Shown here piece by piece: positions 1-8,127 of a DNA stretch of 8,127 nucleotides. The stretch lies in contig JACMQD010000360.1 in NCBI GenBank assembly GCA_014377155.1, forward strand, positions 1-8,127, written 5' to 3'. Numbering within the stretch: position 1 is the stretch's first letter; each line of letters opens with the position of its first letter. Under the pieces are notes generated by a model, which worked only from the letters and a program-made list of their open reading frames with translations, ran no database searches and was not told where the DNA came from. A program made the translations under genes and the position numbers. Origin of the DNA: Herminiimonas sp. GTDB taxonomy: Bacteria > Pseudomonadota > Gammaproteobacteria > Burkholderiales > Burkholderiaceae.

Positions 1-831
1 GCCCCACAGCATGCCAGCAGCCGATGACAGCATGTAAGCGGTATAACCGGCCGTGGCAGCCACGAGCGACAATCCGTACATGGATCGCAGGCTGGACGAA
101 GAAAAGCTTTGAATACCGCCCAGTGCCAGCGCGGTGATGAAGAAAAAGGCAAAGCACATCCAAACCGCCGGCACACGCATGAAATCGAACAGGCCGACGC
201 TTCCTGTCGCATCTGTCTTGGCTGGGGTCGCAACAGTTGCCGCGACCTCGGCCGGCTGCAACACGTCGCGATACACGAACAGCACGACTAGAACCCCTAA
301 AGGGATGAAGGCCGCCGCCAGCAAGGCCATACGCCATGTCGACAACGTCGCGATCGTCGCCAGGAATACCGGTGCCGCTGCCCAACCGAGGTTGCCGGTT
401 ATGCCATGCACCGAAAACGCATGCCCCAAACGCGGCGCCGAGACGCGCTTGTTAAGCAAGGTGTAATCGGACGGATGAAACACGCTGTTGCCCAGTCCAG
501 CAAGCATCGACCCCGCCAGCAGCATGCCGTAACTCCGTGACATGGAAAGGGCCAGCGCCGCGATGCTCAGACAGCCGATGCCAAAGAACAGCACGTTGCG
601 CGCGCCGACCCGGTCAACCACGAATCCAGCCAGTGCCTGACCAATTCCCGAAACGATGAAAAACACCGTCATCAGAAAACCCAGTTCGGCATACGACAAG
701 GCAAATTCCACTTTAAGCCAGGGAAACAGCGGTGCCAGGAGCAAGTGAAAGAAATGCGAGACACCGTGGGCGATGCCGACGAGCCCGATGACCTTGGCAT
801 CCTGGCGAAGCGTGGGAACGATTGCGGTCAT
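1..831 (-). CDS. MFS transporter, Fsr-like efflux family (3' part off the left edge)
   Basis: Inner-membrane secondary transporter of the major facilitator superfamily, probably an exporter of a small toxic compound. The minus-strand frame is open from the ATG at 831-829 to the window edge (277 codons); the C-terminal part is missing. The protein is strongly hydrophobic, with successive membrane segments starting near residue 15. The MFS motif A loop is visible at residues 69-78 (GFVVDRVGAR) between helices 2 and 3. A segment at 114-123 (GNSVFHPSDY) and a later HGITGNLGW stretch resemble the fosmidomycin-resistance (Fsr) type of MFS protein, but only distantly, so the substrate is not known. 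A charged linker rich in Ala, Thr and Val near residues 212-232 fits the central cytoplasmic loop. No good Shine-Dalgarno precedes the ATG; only a weak GGA lies in range. It is divergent from the AraC-type gene at 938, which probably controls it. Confidence 0.88.
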   Translation of the reverse strand, partial: MTAIVPTLRQDAKVIGLVGIAHGVSHFFHLLLAPLFPWLKVEFALSYAELGFLMTVFFIVSGIGQALAGFVVDRVGARNVLFFGIGCLSIAALALSMSRSYGMLLAGSMLAGLGNSVFHPSDYTLLNKRVSAPRLGHAFSVHGITGNLGWAAAPVFLATIATLSTWRMALLAAAFIPLGVLVVLFVYRDVLQPAEVAATVATPAKTDATGSVGLFDFMRVPAVWMCFAFFFITALALGGIQSFSSSSLRSMYGLSLVAATAGYTAYMLSSAAGMLWG

Positions 832-890
832 GGCAGTCCAGTGAATTAAGTGATGAAGACAAGTGTAGGCAAAAACCTTCCGTCTGTTTT

Positions 891-915
891 AAGATAGATC
901 GACAAGATTTATCGA
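891..915. promoter_or_regulatory. Candidate operator between the MFS and AraC-type genes
   Basis: Two 12-base direct repeats, AAGATAGATCGA (891-902) and AAGATTTATCGA (904-915), match at 10 of 12 positions with a 13-base period. Overlapping them is an inverted repeat at 899-915: arms TCGACAA and TTATCGA pair at 6 of 7 positions around GAT. The site is AT-rich and lies 22 bases before the regulator's start, where an autoregulatory or divergent-promoter operator would be expected. A poor sigma-70-like match facing the MFS gene (TTGCCT, 17-base spacer, TTAATT) lies beside it. Binding by the AraC-type protein is inference. Confidence 0.3.
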
Positions 916-937
916 ATTTCGGCCAATTCTATCCACC

Positions 938-1729
938 ATGACAATTCAGCCCATCACGCACACCAGAACCGACCTGCCCGGCATGGCACCGACCAGCGTA
1001 CGACCGGTCAGGTGTGTGATGCGCGATCTCGAAGCATCGGAGTCGTTGGCCGCGCACAGTCATCGCTGGGGACAAGTCACCTATGCGCCGGAAGGTGTGT
1101 TGCGCGTCACCGTCGGCAACAGCGTCTGGATCGTGCCACCCATGCGCGCCATCTGGATTCCACCGGATGTTCCACACGAGATCCTCACGCTGGAAAAATC
1201 CAACCTGCGGGCTTTGTACGTGCTGGCCAGCGCGGCGCCTTTCCAGGGACCAGATTGCGTCGTGCTGGACGTGTCACCGCTCTTGAGAGAACTGATCGGG
1301 GCCTTGGTTCTGATCGACGGTCCGGGGCCACGGGAATCCATTTTGTCGACCACGATCTTGCATGAGCTGGCGCAATTGGCAACCTTGCCGATTCGTGTCG
1401 CGTTACCCACCGACAAACGCCTCAAGAGCCTTTGCCACAATCTGATTGCCGATCCGTCGTCCACGCTGACACTGGACGAATGGGCGCACCAGGTCGGCGC
1501 ATCCGGCCGCACGCTGGCGAGGCTGTTCGAGAAAGACCTGCACATGACGTTCGGCCAGTGGCGCCATCAGATCCGGCTGGCGCATGCGGCGCCGATGATT
1601 GCGCGTGGAATGCCGCTATCGCAGGTAGCGACCGAACTGGGCTATGCCAGCCAATCTGCTTTCTCGGCGATGTTCAAGAGAACTTTCGGCGAGTCACCCT
1701 CGGCTTTTTTTTCGCGCCGACCGAATTAA
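938..1729 (+). CDS. AraC-family transcriptional regulator with N-terminal cupin
   Basis: DNA-binding regulator of 263 aa. Residues about 25-100 form a cupin-like sensing domain, with histidines H40, H42 and H80 and the segment VWIVPPMRAIWIPPDVPHE (63-81) typical of small cupin AraC proteins. The C-terminal domain has the two AraC helix-turn-helix units, at about 177-200 (LDEWAHQVGASGRTLARLF) and about 226-250 (PLSQVATELGYASQSAFSAMFKR, of which the ELGY-S-SAF-FKR pattern is diagnostic). Cupin type, length and divergent placement beside an MFS exporter recall E. coli NimR/NimT; this is analogy, not proof of orthology. The ATG at 938 is the longest sensible start, but it has no clear Shine-Dalgarno, and the in-frame ATG at 983 would still keep the whole cupin. 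A run of eight T (1705-1712) lies within the last nine codons; slippage there would change only the tail. A hairpin just after the stop probably ends transcription. Confidence 0.9.
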   Translation: MTIQPITHTRTDLPGMAPTSVRPVRCVMRDLEASESLAAHSHRWGQVTYAPEGVLRVTVGNSVWIVPPMRAIWIPPDVPHEILTLEKSNLRALYVLASAAPFQGPDCVVLDVSPLLRELIGALVLIDGPGPRESILSTTILHELAQLATLPIRVALPTDKRLKSLCHNLIADPSSTLTLDEWAHQVGASGRTLARLFEKDLHMTFGQWRHQIRLAHAAPMIARGMPLSQVATELGYASQSAFSAMFKRTFGESPSAFFSRRPN

Positions 1730-1742
1730 TGCAGGCGATGTG

Positions 1743-1772
1743 CCGGGTGGGCGGTGTTTAAGGCCCACCCGG
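1743..1772 (+). terminator. Probable terminator of the AraC-type gene
   Basis: A perfect 10-bp GC-rich stem, CCGGGTGGGC (1743-1752) with GCCCACCCGG (1763-1772), encloses a 10-base loop and begins 13 bases after the stop codon. It is followed on the plus strand by AGTTTGTC, a poor U-tract. The strong stem and placement support termination; the weak tail lowers confidence. Confidence 0.5.
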
Positions 1773-1779
1773 AGTTTGT

Positions 1780-1800
1780 CGATATGAAATATTCATATCG
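1780..1800. repeat. Perfect AT-rich palindrome between convergent genes
   Basis: CGATATGAA (1780-1788) and TTCATATCG (1792-1800) are exact reverse complements separated by ATA. The arm part ATGAAAT (1784-1790) can also pair with ATTTCAT (1810-1816), so two alternative pairings exist. The role is unknown. It sits between two terminator-like stems and could be a protein site or part of a compound termination region. Confidence 0.45.
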
Positions 1801-1817
1801 GTATATTGCATTTCATC

Positions 1818-1854
1818 CGATTGTGCGGGGACAGTTATGCTCCCCGCACGATCG
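1818..1854 (-). terminator. Probable terminator of clpB
   Basis: A 14-bp stem (1818-1831 with 1841-1854) has a single G-T wobble and a 9-base loop; its core GTGCGGGGA/TCCCCGCAC is perfect. On the minus strand it starts 5 bases after the clpB stop codon. No U-tract follows on the minus strand (GATGAAATG), so it may terminate poorly or mainly protect the 3' end of the mRNA. It could also act against plus-strand read-through from the AraC-type gene. Confidence 0.55.
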
Positions 1855-1859
1855 ACCGG

Positions 1860-4442
<2,583 letters not shown>

Positions 4443-4475
4443 GGGAGACTTTCATGTAAGGACGATCTGACAAGG

Positions 4476-4503
4476 AGATTGGGTCGAGCGATCCAGTTTC
4501 AAG
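4476..4503 (-). promoter_or_regulatory. Sigma-32 (heat-shock) promoter of clpB
   Basis: Read on the minus strand, CTTGAAA (4503-4497) is followed by a 13-base spacer and CCCAATCT (4483-4476). The RpoH consensus is CTTGAAA and CCCCATNT. The -35 is perfect, the -10 has one mismatch, and the spacing equals that of the E. coli groE and dnaK promoters. Transcription would begin around 4469, giving a leader of roughly 27 bases before the clpB ATG. Heat induction of clpB is known in other proteobacteria; here it is inferred from the motif. Confidence 0.8.
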
Positions 4504-4535
4504 CATGGTTAGGTTTTACAGAATGGATGGCATCG

Positions 4536-5075
4536 ATGAATTTACATCAGTTACAGGCAACGTATAACCCTGAAGAGGATCGCATCTTGTTCCGGGTTTC
4601 TTTTCGCGACCAGCAAGCGCCGTTGCAGGAGGTCCGAGCATGGTTGACACGGCGCCTGCTGGTCAATCTCTGGCCCGGCGTCATCAAGGCCCTGAAGACC
4701 CAGGTCGCGCTGGACCAGCCGCTGGCTGCGCATGCCAAGGACGAAATCATGAACATGGAGCATCTTGCATCGTTGACTGAAATCAACGCCCGTGGTGACT
4801 TCAACGTACCTTTCGAAACCGGCGAGCAAGCCTATCCACAGGATGGCCGCCCCGGCATCGTCACCTCGGTCAACATTCATCTCGCGGCCAACGAAGCGGC
4901 ACGGGTGGTGTTCATCGCCGGCGAAAAAATGGAATTTGAAGTGCGATTCATGAAAACCGAATTCCACGGCTTTTGCATGATGCTGCAGGATTGCATCAAG
5001 CTTGCCGATTGGGGTATCGGTCCACTACTGGCTGGCATGGAAGAGATCGACGCCGGTCCTCGGGTTCTCAATTAA
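4536..5075 (+). CDS. Conserved-looking protein of unknown function, first gene of a yhaO-yhaN-like operon
   Basis: I do not recognise the family. The 179-aa product has no signal peptide, no membrane segment and no nucleotide-binding motif, so it is probably soluble and cytoplasmic. Visible parts: an N-terminal beta-like stretch (residues 7-25, ATYNPEEDRILFRVSFRD); an Arg/Trp/Leu-rich amphipathic helical region (about 28-60, with WLTRR at 36-40); and a C-terminal half with alternating beta-like segments (107-140) and a helix (about 143-168) with two Cys at 147 and 153. I chose the ATG at 4536 because GGATGG lies 5 bases upstream; the ATG at 4527 is possible. The frame stays open back to 4290, but that part is antisense to clpB and is not credible. 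The gap to the nuclease gene is only 20 bases, so co-transcription is likely. It is divergent from clpB with a 93-base gap. A role linked to DNA-end processing is inferred from position alone. Confidence 0.8.
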   Translation: MNLHQLQATYNPEEDRILFRVSFRDQQAPLQEVRAWLTRRLLVNLWPGVIKALKTQVALDQPLAAHAKDEIMNMEHLASLTEINARGDFNVPFETGEQAYPQDGRPGIVTSVNIHLAANEAARVVFIAGEKMEFEVRFMKTEFHGFCMMLQDCIKLADWGIGPLLAGMEEIDAGPRVLN

Positions 5076-5082
5076 ACCTTGC

Positions 5083-5088
5083 AAGGAG
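5083..5088 (+). promoter_or_regulatory. Ribosome binding site deciding the nuclease start
   Basis: AAGGAG lies 7 bases before a TTG codon (5096) but only 1 base before the ATG at 5090. Normal spacing is about 5-10 bases, so the TTG is the better-placed start. Confidence 0.65.
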
Positions 5089-5095
5089 CATGATT

Positions 5096-6355
5096 TTGCG
5101 ATTCATCCACGCCGCCGACATTCACCTCGACAGCCCTTTGTCGGGCCTGTCAGCCTATGACGATGCGCCGGCTGACGCGCTGCGTACCGCGACCCGCGAT
5201 GCCTTCACCAACCTGATCGATGTGGCCATCGAAGAAGCGGTCGATTTCATCATCATCGCCGGCGACCTATACGACGGCAACTGGAAAGATTTCAATACCG
5301 GTTTCTTTTTCGTCCGTGAAATGGGCCGGCTTAATCTGGCCGGCATTCCGGTCTATCTGCTGTTCGGCAATCATGACGCCGAAAGCGAGATGACGCGCAA
5401 ACTGATCTTGCCGCCGAACGTGCATGCCTTCGATTCGCGCAAGTGCGCGAGCTTTCGTATCGCAAGCCTGAAGGTAGCTTTGCATGGACGTAGCTTCAAG
5501 GAGGCCGCCACTACCGAAAACCTGGTTATCGGTTATCCCGCAGCCGAGCCCGGCTGGCTCAACATCGGCGTACTACATACCGCGCTCGAAGGCAATGCGC
5601 AGCACGCCGCCTATGCGCCCTGCTCGCTGGCCGAGTTATCGGCCAAGGGCTACGATTATTGGGCGTTGGGACATGTGCATGAATTCGCCATCGTACAGGA
5701 GGCACCGTGCCATGTCGTTTTCCCGGGTAACCTTCAGGGCCGGCATATTCGCGAAACCGGTGCCCGTGGTGCGGTTCTGGTGAACGCCGACGAGACCGGC
5801 ATCCTGACGGTCGAGCGCCTGTTGGTCGATGTGCTGCGCTGGCATCATGCGCGCGTCGATGCCGGGGATGCAACAACGCTGGCTGACGTGATCCACGCCT
5901 GCGGACGCGCATTCGAGCAGTTGCTTGCGACCCAGACCGACAGCAAACCGATTGCGGTACGGGTAAGCATTTGCGGCACCACCGCTGCCCACGGCGAACT
6001 GTTCGGCATGGAATCGCAACTCCGCGCAGAAATCATCGGCCAGGCCGGCTCGATCGGCATCGACCGCCTATGGGTCGAAAAAGTGCGCATCGAGACCGCG
6101 CCGCTGGCAAGCCATGCGCAAATCCGCGAACGGTCCGACGCGATCGCCGAATTGCAGCTGCTGCTGGACGAAGCGCCGCACGACGAAGCGCTCTTGGAAA
6201 GTCTGGCGCTCGACTTGCAGCAAATGGTCGGCAAGATGCCGCTGGACCTGGTGGAATCGATACCCGACCTCAAACGCATTCGGGAAGGCCACATCGCCGA
6301 CCTCGTGCGGACGATCACGCCCGGCCTGATTGCACACCTCGCCAATTCAAACTGA
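5096..6355 (+). CDS. yhaO: YhaO/SbcD-like DNA repair nuclease (Mre11-type metallophosphoesterase)
   Basis: Two-metal (usually Mn) phosphoesterase expected to act as the nuclease subunit of an Mre11-Rad50-like complex on DNA ends. Numbering from the TTG start (419 aa), all phosphodiesterase motifs are present: D8-x-H10 (AADIHLDSPL), G56-D57 (AGDLYDG), GNHD 91-94 with catalytic-type H93, H161 (GVLHT) and GHVH 192-195. After the catalytic domain come FPGNLQGRHIRETGARG (about 209-225) and an Ala/Leu/Glu-rich C-terminal region of about 170 residues, which in this family would carry the capping and ATPase-binding parts. DSPL and the overall shape fit YhaO better than classical SbcD. I chose TTG because of Shine-Dalgarno spacing and because family members often begin M-[KR]-FIHAAD; ATG at 5090 would add only two residues. 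It is the middle gene of the operon, 6 bases before the ATPase gene. The assignment is by motifs; in vivo role inferred. Confidence 0.9.
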   Translation: MRFIHAADIHLDSPLSGLSAYDDAPADALRTATRDAFTNLIDVAIEEAVDFIIIAGDLYDGNWKDFNTGFFFVREMGRLNLAGIPVYLLFGNHDAESEMTRKLILPPNVHAFDSRKCASFRIASLKVALHGRSFKEAATTENLVIGYPAAEPGWLNIGVLHTALEGNAQHAAYAPCSLAELSAKGYDYWALGHVHEFAIVQEAPCHVVFPGNLQGRHIRETGARGAVLVNADETGILTVERLLVDVLRWHHARVDAGDATTLADVIHACGRAFEQLLATQTDSKPIAVRVSICGTTAAHGELFGMESQLRAEIIGQAGSIGIDRLWVEKVRIETAPLASHAQIRERSDAIAELQLLLDEAPHDEALLESLALDLQQMVGKMPLDLVESIPDLKRIREGHIADLVRTITPGLIAHLANSN

Positions 6356-6361
6356 GCCTCC

Positions 6362-8127
6362 ATGCGCCTGACCCGTCTCGATCTGCTGAAATTCGGAAAA
6401 TTTTCTGACCGTAGCTTGGCTTTTCCCCAAGCGTCACACGATTTCCATTTGGTCGTCGGTCCGAACGAAGCCGGCAAGTCGACCTTGCGCAATGCGATCC
6501 TCGACCTGTTCTACGGTATCGGCAAGACGTCGGCCTTCAACTTCATGCACGCTTATGGCGACATGAAATTAGGCGCCCTTATTGAGCATGACGGCAAGTC
6601 ACTCGATTTCGCGCGCACCAAGGGTAACAAGAGAACCCTCACGCACAGCAGCGGCGATGTGCTGGCAGACGATGCACTAGTGCCTTTCCTGGGCGCGACC
6701 GACCGTAGTTTCTTCGACCAGATGTTCGGACTCGATCATGACAAGCTGGTTCGTGGTGGCAACGACATCCTGAATGCATCGAACGACATCGGACAGATCC
6801 TGTTCCAGTCCGCTACCGGCATCGGCAGCCTCGGCGATGTGCGCAAGACGCTTGAAGCCGAAGCCAATCTGTTGTGGGCACCAAAGAAATCGTCCGAGCG
6901 CGAATACTACATCGCGCGCGATGAACTCGAGAAAGCCGATGCACAGTTGAAGCAGTTGACGGTACGTACCAAGGAATGGCTGGAGTATTCCACCACGGTC
7001 GAGCGGCTCGGTGGCGACTTTGCCACTGCGCGCGCGCGCTACGCAAAACTCGACCAGCACCGCAATCAACTGGAACGAATGCGGCGCGTGGCAACGGCGC
7101 TCGCAGTCTTGCGCCAAAAGCAGGCCGACCTGCAACTGCTGGGTGCCGTCACGGCACTGCCGGCCAATGCCACGTCCATGATGGCCAACGCCGAGCTGGA
7201 GCTGGCAACGGCCACGGAAGCACAGCAGCTTCACGACACCCAAGCCAGCGCACTGCGGGCGCAATTCGATCTGCTCGATGTGAAGGCCGGCTTGTTGCTG
7301 CGCGCGGATGACATCCAGGCGCTGGCCGAAATGCGCCAGCAGGTGCGCGCCCATGAGCCAGATATTCTCAAACGCCAGCATGAAGTCGATCTGCTGTGGC
7401 AAACCGCGCGATCCCTTGCCCGCGAACTGGGATGGCCGGCGCAGGCCGAAGCCGCATTACAGGCGCGCGTGCCGCCGGCGCTGACACGCACCGCCATAGC
7501 CGCGCTGATCAAGAAGCGCGCCGCTGTCGAGCAGGCCCGTAGCGCTGCCGACGATGCGCTCAACGGCAGGCTCGGTGAAGCCCGCGCACTCGACGCGCAG
7601 GCCAGTGAACGTGTGCCGATGACGGTCAGCCCCGCAGTGCGGGCAGCACTCGACCGTGCGCGTAACCTGGGCGACACTGCCGCAGCCGAACTCTTGCTGC
7701 GTGAGCGACTGCGTCGTGCCAGTGCCGAACTGGCAGCAGCGCAAGCCGGTCTCGGCAACTGGCCTCTCACGGTCGATTTTCTGCGTACCATGCAAGCACC
7801 CTCGGTGGATCAGATCGACCATTTCCTGGCGCAGCAGAACCGGGCTGCAACCGACCGTGCCTATCTGGCGGAACGACTTGACGATCAGCAAGCGGCTGTG
7901 CGTCAGGTCGAACTCGACATCGTCCAGTTTCAGACATTGCATCAGCCGGTCACGCGCGAACAAGTAGCGGATCTGCGGCGCGAGCGCGACACTCTGTGGG
8001 ACGCGATCAAACAGGGACAACGCGCTCCCGTGAACACCGCCACAGAGTACGAAGCCAAGGTCGCCATCGCCGACAAGATGGCGGATCTGCGTCACGACGG
8101 CGCGCAGCAAGCCACCGAACTGCAGGC
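6362..8127 (+). CDS. yhaN: YhaN/Rad50-like AAA ATPase (3' part off the right edge)
   Basis: ATP-binding partner of the upstream nuclease, of the SMC/Rad50-like YhaN type. The frame is open from ATG 6362 to the window end (588 codons); family members are usually around a thousand residues or more, so the second half, with signature and Walker B motifs, is missing. Seen here: beta-strand start MRLTRLDLLKFGKFSD (1-16), Walker A GPNEAGKST (33-41), FYGIGKTSAFNF following it, and a Q-loop-like FFDQMFGLDHDKL (117-129). From about residue 165 the sequence becomes long, Ala/Leu/Arg/Glu/Gln-rich helical coiled coil. The 588 residues contain no cysteine, so no CxxC zinc hook is seen yet. The start has no good Shine-Dalgarno and is 6 bases after the nuclease stop, which fits translational coupling. 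Alternatives (SbcC, RecF-like) are less likely given the FGKF/GLD pattern and the YhaO-type partner. Confidence 0.9.
   Translation, partial: MRLTRLDLLKFGKFSDRSLAFPQASHDFHLVVGPNEAGKSTLRNAILDLFYGIGKTSAFNFMHAYGDMKLGALIEHDGKSLDFARTKGNKRTLTHSSGDVLADDALVPFLGATDRSFFDQMFGLDHDKLVRGGNDILNASNDIGQILFQSATGIGSLGDVRKTLEAEANLLWAPKKSSEREYYIARDELEKADAQLKQLTVRTKEWLEYSTTVERLGGDFATARARYAKLDQHRNQLERMRRVATALAVLRQKQADLQLLGAVTALPANATSMMANAELELATATEAQQLHDTQASALRAQFDLLDVKAGLLLRADDIQALAEMRQQVRAHEPDILKRQHEVDLLWQTARSLARELGWPAQAEAALQARVPPALTRTAIAALIKKRAAVEQARSAADDALNGRLGEARALDAQASERVPMTVSPAVRAALDRARNLGDTAAAELLLRERLRRASAELAAAQAGLGNWPLTVDFLRTMQAPSVDQIDHFLAQQNRAATDRAYLAERLDDQQAAVRQVELDIVQFQTLHQPVTREQVADLRRERDTLWDAIKQGQRAPVNTATEYEAKVAIADKMADLRHDGAQQATELQ

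Noticed and set aside
134..466. Plus-strand 110-aa frame near the left end
   Set aside because: It is antisense to the MFS transporter, whose membrane-helix and motif A pattern is convincing.
4973..5095. Longer start for the nuclease gene at 4973
   Set aside because: It would overlap the preceding gene by about 100 bases and put 41 low-complexity residues before the family's N-terminal strand; the Shine-Dalgarno is at 5083.
6356..6361. A break between nuclease and ATPase that could be a frameshifted fusion
   Set aside because: Both proteins have intact, family-typical ends: a TGA stop after a full C-terminal region and a new ATG directly before the ATPase's first strand.
5845..6492. Minus-strand 215-aa frame across the nuclease/ATPase junction
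   Set aside because: It is Ser/Arg/Ala-rich shadow sequence antisense to two genes with clear motifs, including the Walker A region.
7231..8110. Minus-strand frames of 186 and 217 aa within the yhaN-like gene
   Set aside because: Both are antisense to continuous coiled-coil coding sequence; their compositions are those expected from mirrored Ala/Leu/Arg codons and no family is recognisable.

Overview
The window holds six protein genes and no RNA gene, mobile element or CRISPR array. Base composition is moderately GC-rich. ClpB is closely similar to proteobacterial ClpB, and its heat-shock promoter is of the sigma-32 (RpoH) type. Together these suggest a betaproteobacterium, probably Burkholderiales and perhaps Oxalobacteraceae-like. 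The taxon is inferred from protein character, not from a marker gene.

Layout. (1) Positions 1-1729 are a divergent pair: a partial major facilitator superfamily exporter on the minus strand (1-831) and an AraC-family regulator with an N-terminal cupin on the plus strand (938-1729). They share a 106-base intergenic region with a small repeat/palindrome cluster that could be the regulator's operator. (2) Positions 1730-1859 separate the convergent araC-type gene and clpB. This gap is packed with three perfect or near-perfect inverted repeats; two are probably terminators and one is an AT-rich palindrome of unknown role. (3) Positions 1860-4442, minus strand, are a complete clpB disaggregase gene. 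A good sigma-32 promoter match lies at 4476-4503, 34 bases upstream of its start codon. (4) Positions 4536-8127, plus strand, are a tightly spaced predicted operon: an unrecognised 179-aa protein, then a YhaO/SbcD-like (Mre11-type) nuclease, then a YhaN/Rad50-like ATPase that runs off the right edge.

How they work together. The first pair looks like a regulated efflux module, analogous in layout to E. coli nimR/nimT. ClpB is a stand-alone heat-shock gene working with the DnaK system. The last three genes look like a DNA-end processing unit. The nuclease and ATPase form a known kind of pair, and the small first gene is the least explained part of the window and the best candidate for an undescribed partner. 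I see no clear-cut new defence system.
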